NCBI RefSeq assembly: GCF_900119315.1
Contig: NZ_LT827010.1
Location: forward strand, 8,426,001 to 8,490,000
DNA: 64,000 bases
DNA from: Actinoplanes sp. SE50/110
GTDB taxonomy: Bacteria; Actinomycetota; Actinomycetes; Mycobacteriales; Micromonosporaceae
Reading direction: 5' to 3'
The notes under the pieces were generated by a model. It searched no databases. It was not told the origin of the DNA and worked only from the letters and a program-made list of their open reading frames with translations. A program made the position numbers and the translations under genes. Shown piece by piece: positions 17,850-26,516 of this stretch; positions within the stretch are counted from its first letter, which is position 1, and every line of letters starts with the position of its first letter.

Positions 17850-17954
17850 ATGAACGCCAGCCCGGCCTTTTCCACCGGCGTCCGAGGAGGAACGAGCCGC
17901 ATGCCCCGTCCGAGTGATCCGACCGCGGCCGGCGCCTCCGGTGCGTCCTCATGA
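17850..17954 (+). CDS. possible micro-ORF coupled to paralogue 5
   Basis: Short frame of 34 codons from ATG 17850, or 17 codons from ATG 17901. The second start has an excellent Shine-Dalgarno (GAGGAGGAACG) 7 bases upstream. Its TGA overlaps the start of the next gene as ATGA. The peptide (MPRPSDPTAAGASGASS) has no recognisable feature. It may serve as a translational-coupling leader. The 233 bp before it (17617-17849) show no gene. Confidence 0.35.
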   Translation: MNASPAFSTGVRGGTSRMPRPSDPTAAGASGASS

Positions 17955-18550
17955 TCCGGCGGGACGTGCTGACGTCGCAGGGGGGCACCCCACCGGAGGG
18001 GCGGATCGAACTGTCCGCCGCGGACACCGAGGAACCGACCTGGGAGGTCCGGGCACCGCGGAAACGGCGCTTCGACCGGCGATCCCGGACCATTCTGGGG
18101 GTGGCCGCGCTCGCCGCGATCCTCGCCAACGCCGGGGCGGCCTGGGCGTACTGGAAGATCACGCAGCCCCGCCAGGTGGCCGGAGCGGGGCCGGTCGTGG
18201 TCGACATGGTGCTGCGCGGGCGCACCGACCTCAACCAGATCCTGCGGCCCGGCACCACCGGGAACCTGATGGTGACCGTCACCAACGACAAGACCGTGCC
18301 GATCCGGATCACCTCGATCACGGTCGGCCCGGGCGCCGTGCTCGCCGACCCGGACCACCGTGGGGCCGGCTGCACCGGCGTCGCGGTGCAGGTGAACCAG
18401 GCGGCGTTCCGGGTCTCCTGGGAGGTGGCGCGGAACACGATCGGCGCCTTCACCCTCGACGACGCGCTGACCATGCCGCGTGACGTGCCGAAAGCCTGCG
18501 CCGGGGCGACGTTCACGGTGCCGCTGCGGGCGAAGGGCGTGCAGCGCTGA
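17951..18550 (+). CDS. small secreted protein, paralogue 5
   Basis: 199 aa. A longer cytoplasmic N-terminus (~45 residues) precedes the hydrophobic segment (~47-66), which ends in AAWAYW. The beta domain has LRPGTTGNLMVTVTNDKTVP, a Cys in AGCTGV and a terminal CAGATFTVPLRA, matching paralogues 1-3. It is separated from the four-gene block by 334 bp and may have its own promoter. No Shine-Dalgarno is evident at its own ATG, which fits coupling to the micro-ORF. Confidence 0.72.
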   Translation: MIRRDVLTSQGGTPPEGRIELSAADTEEPTWEVRAPRKRRFDRRSRTILGVAALAAILANAGAAWAYWKITQPRQVAGAGPVVVDMVLRGRTDLNQILRPGTTGNLMVTVTNDKTVPIRITSITVGPGAVLADPDHRGAGCTGVAVQVNQAAFRVSWEVARNTIGAFTLDDALTMPRDVPKACAGATFTVPLRAKGVQR

Positions 18551-18555
18551 TCAGG

Positions 18556-18685
18556 GCGTGTTCCGGGGTGGCGGATCGCCGGCGTCGGCGGGCGTGTTTC
18601 GGGGTGGCGGATCGCCGGCGTCGGCGGCGTGTTTCGGGGTGGCGGATCGCCGGCGTCGGCGGGCGTGTTTCGGGGTGGCGGATCC
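18556..18685. repeat. 35/36-bp tandem repeat upstream of an SDR gene
   Basis: About 3.6 copies, with units starting at 18556, 18592, 18627 and 18663. Each holds the small palindrome GGCGGATCGCC. It fills the gap between the last secreted-protein gene and the SDR gene. The second unit is one base shorter, so it is not a coding repeat. Confidence 0.9.
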
Positions 18686-18702
18686 CGGTCATTCATTCGG
18701 GC

Positions 18703-19698
18703 ATGACCAGGATTTCGGTAGTGACCGGCGCGAGTGGTGGCATCGGGCGGGCGGTCGCCCGGCGGCTGGCGGCCCGGGGTGACACCGTCGCCCTGCTGGC
18801 CCGCGGCGAGGAAGGACTCGAAGGGGCGGCCGAGGACGTCCGGCGAGCCGGCGGCAAAGCGCTGACCATCCCCGTGGACGTGGCCGACTACCAGGCCGTC
18901 GACGCCGCCGCGGAACGCGTGGAGAAGGAACTCGGGCCGATCGGGCTGTGGGTGAACGACGCGTTCTCCAGCGTGTTCGCGCCGTTCGTCGAAATCGAGA
19001 TGCCGGAGTTCGTGCGGACCACCGAGGTGAGCTACCTGGGGTACGTGTACGGCACCCGGGCCGCGCTGTCCCGGATGCGCACCCGAGACCAGGGTGTGAT
19101 CGTGCAGGTCGGGTCGGCGCTGGCCTACCGGGGGATCCCGCTGCAGAGCGCCTACTGCGGCGCCAAGCACGCCATCCAGGGCTTCACCGAGTCGCTGCGG
19201 GTCGAACTGCTGCACGAGAAGAGCAACGTGCACGTCACCATGGTGCAGATGCCGGCGGTGAACACGCCGCAGTTCGGCTGGGTGCTGTCCCGGCTGCCGC
19301 GCAAGGCACAGCCGGTACCGCCGATCTATCAGCCGGAGGTGGCGGCGCGGGCCGTCGAATACGCGGCCGACCACCCGAAGCGGCGCGAATACTGGGTGGG
19401 CGGATCGACCGCGCTGACCCTCGCGGCGAACGCGGTGGCGCCCGGCATCCTCGACCGGTACCTGGCCCGGACCGGGTTCAAGGGCCAGCAGACTGACCAG
19501 AAACGGTCACCGGATCAGCCGGTGAACCTGTGGGAACCGGCCGACGAGAACCGGGACGCGGGGGCGCACGGGGCCTTCGACGACCGCTCCAGCGACCGCA
19601 GCGCCCAGCTGTGGGCCTCCCAGCACCACGGGCTGCTCGCCGCGGTCGGCGGTGGCCTCCTGGCCGCCGGCGCCGCCTGGGCCCTGGGCCGCCGCTGA
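18703..19698 (+). CDS. short-chain dehydrogenase with C-terminal hydrophobic segment
   Basis: 331-aa SDR. NAD(P) motif TGASGGIG at residues ~8-15; active-site pattern VGSALAYRG then YCGAKHA (Tyr-x3-Lys). The usual NNAG is replaced by NDAFS. Beyond the ~250-residue core is a polar linker and a terminal hydrophobic stretch (LLAAVGGGLLAAGAAWAL), which could anchor the enzyme in the membrane. The substrate is unknown; the extended SDRs most like this act on lipids or polyketides. The ATG at 18703 follows the tandem repeat. Confidence 0.85.
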   Translation: MTRISVVTGASGGIGRAVARRLAARGDTVALLARGEEGLEGAAEDVRRAGGKALTIPVDVADYQAVDAAAERVEKELGPIGLWVNDAFSSVFAPFVEIEMPEFVRTTEVSYLGYVYGTRAALSRMRTRDQGVIVQVGSALAYRGIPLQSAYCGAKHAIQGFTESLRVELLHEKSNVHVTMVQMPAVNTPQFGWVLSRLPRKAQPVPPIYQPEVAARAVEYAADHPKRREYWVGGSTALTLAANAVAPGILDRYLARTGFKGQQTDQKRSPDQPVNLWEPADENRDAGAHGAFDDRSSDRSAQLWASQHHGLLAAVGGGLLAAGAAWALGRR

Positions 19699-20114
19699 CC
19701 GACCGCGCGCCGGCCCCGGCACGCTGCCCGCCCGAACACGCCGGCCCACACCGCGCCGCCCACCCGGCACGCCGGACGACCGACGTCGCCCACCCGGCAC
19801 GCCGGACGACTGACCCCGCCCACCCGGCACGCCGGACGACCGGCCGCCGACCCCCCGCTACGCGCACGGCGGCACGTGCGGCGGGCCGGCCTGCGGTTTC
19901 GCCTTTGATCTGCTCTTGCGCTCTAACCGCGCCCCACAGCGGATGTGGAAGGGTGCGGCGATCGTCATGGACGCGCCAGCGGCCAGATCGCCGCACCCGG
20001 TGCGGCGGGAGCAGCGATCAGTGATGGGCCGGAGCGCACGACATCTGCATCATGAATTTGATCTTGAAGTTCCAGAATTCGATGGTGACTTCGCGCTCCG
20101 GCTCGGTTCGGTGA
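19699..20114. other. 416-bp gene-free region with 30-bp tandem repeats
   Basis: Gap between the convergent SDR and DUF4407 genes. It carries three 30-bp units (19759-19788, 19789-19818, 19819-19848) starting cccacccggcacgccggacg. The last ~100 bp (20018-20114) are less GC-rich than the surroundings, but no start codon gives a credible gene. Confidence 0.7.
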
Positions 20115-21356
20115 TCAGGCGTCGGCCCTGGGGCGGAAGTGTTCGATGTCGGACGGGTCGACGATGACCGCGCTGTGCAGCACCGCCCGCGCGCGACGCG
20201 TCGCCGCCTGAGCGATCTCCACATCCCTGCTCGCCGCCTCGATGCCGTCGGCGATCACCTTCGCGGTCGCGTCCCCGTAGGTCCGCGCGTCGTGCACCTC
20301 GCGCTCGAAGATCAGCGCTGCCTCGTGCTCCCACAACCGCCCCGCCCGCGCCTCGTTGCGCTCGTAGGCGTTCCCGCGGGAGGCGAACTTCAGCCCGATC
20401 GCGGCGCAGTCCAGTGCCACCATCAGCAGCGCGATCCCCAGGTAGTACACGCCGACGCCCCAGAAGTCCGCGCGGACCAGGTGCCACATCGCGGCGGTCC
20501 GCGCGCCGAAACCGGCATCGCCGCGGACGGCGTCGGCGTTCGCCGTCCGCTCGGCGTCGAGCAGCGCGGTGAGCCGGGACTGCTCGGCGGCCCGGGCCGC
20601 GCGCTCCGGACGCTGGTCGCGCTGCAGGCCGGCGGCCTGCCGATCGAGCGCCGCGGCCTGCTCGTCGAGAGACCGGGAGCGATGGACCAGATGGTCGCAG
20701 AAACCCTTGCGCGGGCAGCCGGGGCTGTGGGTGACACCGGAGCCGGCCGAGTCGGCGAGCGCCTGGCGGTACGTGTCGCGGGCGTCGCGGCGCTTCCCGG
20801 CAGCCCGGTCGGCGAGGGCGCGGACCGCCGCGTCGTCGTTCTCGGTGTCCGAGCGCAGCTCGGTGAGCCGGGCCCGGTAGTCGGCCACCGCGCCGCCCGC
20901 GTCGAGCCGGCCCAGCTGCGCGCTGTGCGTCTCGGCGAGCCGGGCGTCGATCTCGCCGCGGTACCGGGCGAGCATCAGCGGCTCGGTCACCAGCAGGGCG
21001 AACAGCAGCGCGAGGGCGATCCGGCCCAGATACAGACCGAGGTGGGGGCGGCGTAGCAGATGCTCCGGGTCGGTGGAGTCCAGCTGGTCGAAGCTGATCG
21101 GGACCCGGCCGACGACCGCCCGGTCGTAGGCCACCACACCGATCGCGACGAGCGGACCGACCAGCCACTGGAACCAGGGATGCCGATAGCCGCTGCCGGC
21201 GTCGATGAACGCGGCGCCGCCGAGGGTGGCGTACACCGCGTAGAGCAGGATGAAGACGCCGATCGAGCGGTACAGGACGCGGTCCGAGTGGGTCGTCACG
21301 CTGCGCGGATTCACATTCGCCACCCGCAGCAGCAGATGCCCGAGGCCGGTGCGCAT
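20115..21356 (-). CDS. DUF4407-domain membrane protein
   Basis: 413 aa. Two hydrophobic segments near residues 30-75, one around 110-130 and one near 305-325 bracket a long, highly charged helical region (~135-300) that probably forms a coiled coil. It contains a Cys pair (SPGCPRKGFCDH). The arrangement is that of DUF4407 proteins, which have no established function. The cytoplasmic C-terminal tail is again charged and helical. I took the ATG at 21356; a start at 21401 would add 15 basic residues. Confidence 0.75.
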   Translation of the reverse strand: MRTGLGHLLLRVANVNPRSVTTHSDRVLYRSIGVFILLYAVYATLGGAAFIDAGSGYRHPWFQWLVGPLVAIGVVAYDRAVVGRVPISFDQLDSTDPEHLLRRPHLGLYLGRIALALLFALLVTEPLMLARYRGEIDARLAETHSAQLGRLDAGGAVADYRARLTELRSDTENDDAAVRALADRAAGKRRDARDTYRQALADSAGSGVTHSPGCPRKGFCDHLVHRSRSLDEQAAALDRQAAGLQRDQRPERAARAAEQSRLTALLDAERTANADAVRGDAGFGARTAAMWHLVRADFWGVGVYYLGIALLMVALDCAAIGLKFASRGNAYERNEARAGRLWEHEAALIFEREVHDARTYGDATAKVIADGIEAASRDVEIAQAATRRARAVLHSAVIVDPSDIEHFRPRADA

Positions 21357-21401
21357 GCGGTCGAGTCTGGCCGACCGGGGCGTGCCGCGTGCCCGGAACA
21401 C

Positions 21402-22043
21402 TCAGATCGGCAGGGCCGGCTCGCTGATCGTGACGGTGACCCGGACCCGGGCGTGCACGGTCTGCAACGCCGGCTCCAACTCCAGGCCGGCCGTCTCGCT
21501 CATGGCCCGGGCTCCGGCGACCATCATCGGCGTTCCCTCGGCCGTCGGGACGTCGCTGATGTCGATCAGCCGGTCGATCCGGGAGCCGACGGCCGCGGCG
21601 TACTCCGCGGCTCGGGCCAGCGCGTCGGTGACCGCCGCCCGGCGGGCCTCGGCTCCGGCCCGGCTGCCCGGGCGCAGCTGCCAGTACGGCCCGGAGACCG
21701 AGGTCAGCTCCTCGCCGGCGAGCCGGAGGAGCAGGTCGCCGAGGACGGTGAAGTCGGTGATCAGCACCTGGGTGCCGATGCTGCCGTGATACTCGGCGAT
21801 GCCCTCGCCGCGCCGCCTGGTCTGCGGGTGGACCTGAACGCCGGCGGTCTCCCGGCGTTCGATGGCGGCGGCGAACCGGTCGAGGACCACCGCCACGGCC
21901 GCCGACCGTTCGGTGAGCCGCTGCAGGACCGCTTCGCGGTCGCGTCCTCTGGCCACCGTGTGAACGTGCACGGTGGCCAGCTCCGGTGGCACCTCCCGGA
22001 CCGCCTCGCCGGTGGCGACGACGGTCGGGAGGCGCTCGGCCAT
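21402..22043 (-). CDS. SIMPL (DUF541) domain protein
   Basis: 213-aa protein of the SIMPL/DUF541 family. It starts with the typical VVATGEAVREVPPELATV strand pattern and ends with VHARVRVTVTISEP. No signal peptide is visible, although many relatives are periplasmic. The ATG overlaps the dapC stop by one base (TGATG), so it is the third gene of the fdxA-dapC unit. Family function is unclear. Confidence 0.8.
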   Translation of the reverse strand: MAERLPTVVATGEAVREVPPELATVHVHTVARGRDREAVLQRLTERSAAVAVVLDRFAAAIERRETAGVQVHPQTRRRGEGIAEYHGSIGTQVLITDFTVLGDLLLRLAGEELTSVSGPYWQLRPGSRAGAEARRAAVTDALARAAEYAAAVGSRIDRLIDISDVPTAEGTPMMVAGARAMSETAGLELEPALQTVHARVRVTVTISEPALPI

Positions 22044-23140
22044 CAGAGACCCTCGGCGAGCCGGTCGGCGGCCGTGGCCACCCGTTCGTCGGTGCCGGTC
22101 AGCGCGACCCGCACATGCTGGGCGGCGGACGGGCCGTAGAACGCGCCCGGCGCGACCAGGATGCCGAGGCCGGCCAGGCGGTCGACGGTCTGCCAGCAGT
22201 CCTCGCCGCGGGTGACCCACAGGTAGAGCCCGGCCTCCGAATGGGTGATCTCGAAACCGGCCTTGAGCAGGGCGGCCCGCAGGATCTCCCGGCGTGCCGC
22301 GTAACGCTCCCGCTGGACGACCACGTGCTCCTCGTCGGTGAGCGCGGCGACCATGGCGGCCTGCACCGGGGCCGGCGGAATCATGCCGGCGTGCTTGCGC
22401 ACCGCGAGCAGGTCGGCCACCAGGGCCGGATCACCGCCGACGAACCCGCCCCGGTAGCCGGCCAGGTTGGACCGCTTGGAGAGCGAGTGGACGGCCAGCA
22501 CACCGGTGTAGTCGCCGCCGGTCACCTCGTCGGCCAGCACCGACACCGGCTCGGACTCCCAGCCCAGCGCGTGGTAGCACTCGTCGCTGGCCACCACCGC
22601 ACCGCGCTCGCGGGCCCAGGCGACCACCTTGCGCAGGTGGTCGACGGGCAGGACCCGGCCGGTCGGGTTGGACGGCGAGTTGATCCAGACCAGTTTCACC
22701 CGCCGCGGGCCGGCCGCGGTGAGCGAGTCGGAGCGGATCACCTCGGCGCCGGCCAGCCGGACGCCCACCTCGTAGGTCGGGTAGCAGACCTGCGGGATCA
22801 CCACCGCGTCGCCGGGGCCCACGCCGAGCAGCGTGGGCAGCCAGGCGACCAGCTCCTTGGAGCCGATGGTGGGCAGCACGCCCAGCTCACCGGAGGCGCC
22901 GCAGGCCCGGGCCAGCCAGCCGGCGATCGCGGCGCGCAACTGCGGCGTGCCGGCGGTCAGCGGGTAGCCCGGGGTGTCCGCGGCGTCGGTCAACGCCTGC
23001 CGGATGACCTGCGGGACCGGGTCGACCGGGGTGCCGATCGACAGATCCACGAGTCCGCCCGGGTGGGCGGCGGCGCGGCTCTTGGCCGGCTCCAGCAGGT
23101 CCCAGGGGAAATCCGGAAGAGCCGACGCCAGAGCGCTCAG
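22043..23140 (-). CDS. dapC: succinyldiaminopimelate transaminase
   Basis: Converts N-succinyl-2-amino-6-ketopimelate to N-succinyl-LL-diaminopimelate with glutamate, supplying the dapE substrate. Fold-type I PLP aminotransferase of 365 aa. Visible motifs: INSPSNPTGRVL, SDECYHALGW and the PLP lysine in SLSKRSNLAGYRGGF. No ATG, GTG or TTG fits near the expected N-terminus (ALPDFPWDL). The only plausible start is a CTG at 23140 that overlaps the fdxA stop as CTGA. The fdxA-dapC order is conserved in mycobacteria. Confidence 0.92.
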   Translation of the reverse strand: MSALASALPDFPWDLLEPAKSRAAAHPGGLVDLSIGTPVDPVPQVIRQALTDAADTPGYPLTAGTPQLRAAIAGWLARACGASGELGVLPTIGSKELVAWLPTLLGVGPGDAVVIPQVCYPTYEVGVRLAGAEVIRSDSLTAAGPRRVKLVWINSPSNPTGRVLPVDHLRKVVAWARERGAVVASDECYHALGWESEPVSVLADEVTGGDYTGVLAVHSLSKRSNLAGYRGGFVGGDPALVADLLAVRKHAGMIPPAPVQAAMVAALTDEEHVVVQRERYAARREILRAALLKAGFEITHSEAGLYLWVTRGEDCWQTVDRLAGLGILVAPGAFYGPSAAQHVRVALTGTDERVATAADRLAEGL

Positions 23141-23463
23141 TGTGCGTCCCCGCGCGGCGGCTGGGCCAGCACGAACGGGGTGTCCTTGTCGATCTTGCCG
23201 ACCTTGGAGGCGCCACCGGGCGAACCGAGATCCTCGAAGAACTCGTAGTTCGCGCTGGTGTAGTCCTTCCACTGCTCCGGGACATCGTCCTCGTAGAAGA
23301 TGGCCTCCACCGGGCAGACCGGCTCACAGGCCCCGCAGTCGACACACTCATCGGGGTGGATGTAGAGCATCCGGTTGCCCTCGTAGATGCAGTCGACCGG
23401 GCATTCCTCGATGCATGCCTTGTCGAGAACATCGACGCAGGGCTCAGCGATGATGTAGGTCAC
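23137..23463 (-). CDS. fdxA: 7Fe ferredoxin
   Basis: 108-aa soluble electron carrier of the FdxA/FdxC type. The N-terminus has CVDVLDKACIEECPVDC for the 3Fe-4S cluster, and CVDCGACEPVCPVEAI binds a 4Fe-4S cluster. The C-terminal tail is acidic. GTG start with a GAAGGGAAAG Shine-Dalgarno. It heads an operon with dapC and the SIMPL gene and is divergent from a GNAT gene. Its redox partner is not visible here. Confidence 0.95.
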   Translation of the reverse strand: MTYIIAEPCVDVLDKACIEECPVDCIYEGNRMLYIHPDECVDCGACEPVCPVEAIFYEDDVPEQWKDYTSANYEFFEDLGSPGGASKVGKIDKDTPFVLAQPPRGDAH

Positions 23464-23545
23464 GGGTCTTTCCCTTCGAAGCCACGCCGCGGGAACCGCC
23501 GACGACAAATGCAGAGCCTAGTATTCCCGCCGAAGGAGGTAACAC

Positions 23546-24508
23546 GTGCTCCGACAGCAGGATGTGGGACACCGGGTGGTGGTACGGCGCATTGTAGGCG
23601 TATCCGGGGATCGGCCGCTGTACACGGATGCGCTGGGTGAGCTCGTCGACCTGACCGAGACCGAGATCACACTCGCCACCGACAAGGGAACCCTGCGCGT
23701 CCCGCTGCGCGAAGTACACCGGGCCAAGCGGGTGCCGCCGGCCCGTCGGCCGCACGCCGCCGCGGTGATCGCCCTGGAACTCGCCGCCGACGCGGCGTGG
23801 CCGGCACCGGTCCGCGGCCGGCTGGGCAACTGGCTGCTGCGCGCGGCGGACAACTGGACCGGCCGGGCCAACTCGGCGCTCGCCGTCGGCGACCCGGACC
23901 GGCCGCTGGAGGCCGCGATCGACGCGGTCGAGCAGTGGTACTCCGACCGCGGCCAGCGCCCGCTGATCAACACGCCGTTGCCGCTGGCCGCCCCGGTCAC
24001 CGCGATGCTGGACGAACGCGGCTGGGGCAGCCGGCCGCTGACCCTGGTGCAGACCGCGGCGCTGGCGCCCATCCTGGCCGCCCCGGCGGGGGACGGCCTG
24101 CCGCCGGTCGGGCTGGCCGACTCGGCCGGCGACGACTGGTACGCGATGGTGGCCGAGCACAAGGGCCGGTTGCCCGAGGCCGCGCTGCGGATCCTCAACG
24201 GCGTGCCGGACCGGGTCTTCGCCCACGTCCGGGACGCCGACGGGGAACTGCTCGCGGTGGCCCGGGGCGCGGTCACCGGACCGGAGCGCTGGCTCGGCGT
24301 GTCGCTGGTGCAGACGGCGCCGGCCGCCCGCCGGCGGGGCCTGGGGCGGCACGTGGTGCGCGGGCTCGCCCAGTGGGCCGTGCAGCGCGGCGCGACCCGG
24401 GCGTACCTGCAGGTGGAGGAGCGGAACACGGCCGCGGTGGCGTTGTACGGCCGGCTCGGCTTCAGCACCCATCACACCTATCTGACCCGGGAGGCGCCGG
24501 CCGCCTGA
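23546..24508 (+). CDS. GNAT N-acetyltransferase with N-terminal beta-barrel domain
   Basis: 320 aa. Residues ~1-60 form a small SH3-like domain (VGHRVVVRRIVG ... LTETEITLATDKGTLRVP). The C-terminal part is a GNAT fold with the acetyl-CoA loop RRRGLGRHVVRGL and the terminal AVALYGRLGFSTHHTY motif. Start is a GTG with a perfect AAGGAGGT about 5 bases upstream. Similar two-domain proteins exist in mycobacteria next to metabolic genes; the substrate is unknown. Confidence 0.85.
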   Translation: MLRQQDVGHRVVVRRIVGVSGDRPLYTDALGELVDLTETEITLATDKGTLRVPLREVHRAKRVPPARRPHAAAVIALELAADAAWPAPVRGRLGNWLLRAADNWTGRANSALAVGDPDRPLEAAIDAVEQWYSDRGQRPLINTPLPLAAPVTAMLDERGWGSRPLTLVQTAALAPILAAPAGDGLPPVGLADSAGDDWYAMVAEHKGRLPEAALRILNGVPDRVFAHVRDADGELLAVARGAVTGPERWLGVSLVQTAPAARRRGLGRHVVRGLAQWAVQRGATRAYLQVEERNTAAVALYGRLGFSTHHTYLTREAPAA

Positions 24509-24509
24509 G

Positions 24510-24977
24510 TCAGCGGCGGACGACCCGGCGCGGCTTGACCGTGCGCTGCCGGCTGTACGCCTGCAGGGAGCGGGAGCGGTAGTCCCTGGCCAGGGTCACG
24601 GCGACCCAGTAGCCGACCACCGCGCCGGCGATCGCGCAGCCGCTGTAGAGCCAGATCTGGGCGAAGAAGTCGCCGCCGCCGTTGGCGAACGGCTCACTGC
24701 CGCTCAGGAACGGGCCGAGCAGGACGGTGAGGAGCATGCCGGCCAGCGCGCCGAAGCCGACGTCGGGCAGCCAGTCGCTCGGCCGCCGGCGCTGGCACCA
24801 GACGAAGACCAGGCCGCCCAGCAGGACCGCGAGCGCCGCGAACATCACGATCGAGCCGCGGTTCTGCGCGGTGTCCGTGCCGTCGGCGCCGAACCGGACG
24901 ACGAGCCGGGTCACCGCGTTGATCGCGAACAGGGCGATCGCCAGCACCGTGATCCGGAACCAGCGCTGCTGCCTCAT
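24510..24977 (-). CDS. hypothetical membrane protein
   Basis: 155 aa with four predicted transmembrane segments (about residues 8-24, 40-60, 72-90 and 105-128) and a basic C-terminal tail. No conserved domain is recognised. The ATG has AGGAGGA 5 bases upstream. It is convergent with the GNAT gene and lies 118 bp downstream of the mshB-linked membrane gene. Confidence 0.75.
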   Translation of the reverse strand: MRQQRWFRITVLAIALFAINAVTRLVVRFGADGTDTAQNRGSIVMFAALAVLLGGLVFVWCQRRRPSDWLPDVGFGALAGMLLTVLLGPFLSGSEPFANGGGDFFAQIWLYSGCAIAGAVVGYWVAVTLARDYRSRSLQAYSRQRTVKPRRVVRR

Positions 24978-25095
24978 GAGTCCTCCTGGAAAACGAACCG
25001 TGGCCGGGATCGTAGCGCCGGGCGAACCCGCGGTGCTCGATCTCCGGCCATCTTCGCGGATGGCGCGCGGCGCGATCCGCAACGAGAGCTGTGAG

Positions 25096-25542
25096 TCAGC
25101 TGTCAGTCGGTTCGCTCTCCGGCCGCACCGGCTCCTTCACCGGCTTCATGATCATCCGGTACGCGTAGACCGCGAACGCCAGACTGCCGGCCAGGATCAT
25201 CACCAGTGCCACCCAGTTGTCCCCGCCGAGCAGATAGTCGCCCTCGGCGGTCCGGGTGCCGGCCGCGCCGAGCACCAGCAGTGTCCACAGCGCCCACGGC
25301 ACGCCGATCGCCCAGGGCCGCTCGACCGTGGTGACGGCGAACCAGGCCAGCGCCAGGTTGGCCGCGACGGTGACCGGGATGGCGAGCCCGATCAGCTGGC
25401 CGGTGCCGGTCCACACGTCGAACTCGCCGTGGAACAGCCCGGTCACCCCACCGACCCGGAGCACGCTGAGCACCAGCTCGATCACGGTGACGACCAGGGT
25501 GGCGGCGACCGAGACGACGACGCCGGTGACCCGGAGCGTCAT
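25096..25542 (-). CDS. hypothetical membrane protein, coupled to mshB
   Basis: 148 aa with four predicted transmembrane segments and a short acidic C-terminus. Its ATG overlaps the mshB stop (ATGA), so it is very likely co-translated with mshB. A small membrane protein follows mshB in many Micromonosporaceae and Streptomyces genomes as far as I recall, but no function is established. No catalytic motif is visible. Confidence 0.75.
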   Translation of the reverse strand: MTLRVTGVVVSVAATLVVTVIELVLSVLRVGGVTGLFHGEFDVWTGTGQLIGLAIPVTVAANLALAWFAVTTVERPWAIGVPWALWTLLVLGAAGTRTAEGDYLLGGDNWVALVMILAGSLAFAVYAYRMIMKPVKEPVRPESEPTDS

Positions 25543-26423
25543 TCGCCGGCCACGTCGAGGCCGGCGAACAGGTCGCTCTCCCACCTGTGCGGGCCCCCGC
25601 CCGGGCCCCGCTCGCCCTTGACCAGCGTGTAGTACTCCACACCCATGAACTCGCCGCCGAAGTCGCCGGCCATCCCGTACAGCCAGGAGTTGTCCGGGAT
25701 CTGGGTGGCGTGGGCGCGCATCGCGGCGGTCTTGCGGGCGTAGTGCTCGGTGCCGTCGATCCGGGCGGCGATCTCCTCGTCCGGCGTGCCGAACGGCAGA
25801 TCCTCGACACTGTCCACGTCGGCGAACGGATTGCTCTCCGACTCGCGGAACGCCTCCATGCCGTCGCGCAGCACGCTCAGCGGCTGGGCCGTCCAGTAGA
25901 TCTTCGCCGGGCCGTCGGCGCCGGCCAGCTCGGCGGCGCGCATCGCGACCCGGTGCGCCTGGATGTGGTCGGGGTGACCGTAGAAGCCGTTCTCGTCATA
26001 AGTGATCATGACCTGGGGCCGGATCTCCCGCATCACCTCGACCAGGTGCGCCGCGGCCTCGTCCAGGTCGGCGCCCCAGAACGCGCGCGGATGACCGTTG
26101 GTCGCCAGACCCATCATCCCGGAGTCCCGATACCGCCCGGGGCCGCCGAGCATCCGGCGGTCGGCGACACCGAGCGCGTCGCAGGCCCGCTCCCACTCGA
26201 CCAGGCGCCAACCGCCGAGCTGGTCGGCCTGACCGGCGGCCAGTTGGGCCAGCTCCGGGACGTGGATCTCGCCCTCCTCGCCGAGGGTGCAGGTCACCAG
26301 CGTCACGTGGGCACCGGTGGAGGCGTAGTGGGCCATGGTGGCGCCGGTCCCGATCACCTCGTCGTCGGGGTGGGCGTGCACCAGCAGCAGGCGGCGCGCG
26401 GGCAGCGAATCACGTGCGATCAC
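25539..26423 (-). CDS. mshB: mycothiol biosynthesis deacetylase
   Basis: Deacetylates GlcNAc-inositol to GlcN-inositol in mycothiol synthesis. LmbE-like zinc amidohydrolase of 294 aa. The AHPDDE zinc motif is at residues ~17-22 and the second zinc histidine is in NGFYGHPDHIQAH. CTLGEEGEI is typical of MshB. The GTG at 26423 is selected because TACAGT lies 7 bases upstream, a leaderless start, and the N-terminus then matches the short one of mycobacterial MshB. Mca, the paralogue, is less likely given the NGFYGHPDHIQAH context. Confidence 0.93.
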   Translation of the reverse strand: MIARDSLPARRLLLVHAHPDDEVIGTGATMAHYASTGAHVTLVTCTLGEEGEIHVPELAQLAAGQADQLGGWRLVEWERACDALGVADRRMLGGPGRYRDSGMMGLATNGHPRAFWGADLDEAAAHLVEVMREIRPQVMITYDENGFYGHPDHIQAHRVAMRAAELAGADGPAKIYWTAQPLSVLRDGMEAFRESESNPFADVDSVEDLPFGTPDEEIAARIDGTEHYARKTAAMRAHATQIPDNSWLYGMAGDFGGEFMGVEYYTLVKGERGPGGGPHRWESDLFAGLDVAGE

Positions 26424-26516
26424 GGCCGATACTGTACGCGCGACCACCGACAGGTTCGCCCGGCGAGCCCACCGTTCACCGGCGCGAGCCCGCCTTGATC
26501 AGCGATGCTGAGGGGC

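Noticed and set aside
18556..18685. Tandem repeats considered as a CRISPR array
   Set aside because: Units are directly abutting with no unique spacers, and no cas genes are present in the window; the same holds for the arrays at 19759 and 46961.
20018..20114. A short minus-strand peptide frame after the DUF4407 gene ending in MMQMSCAPAHH, in less GC-rich DNA
   Set aside because: No start codon gives more than about ten residues of new peptide, and the frame runs out of the preceding gene. A frameshifted extension is possible but unsupported.
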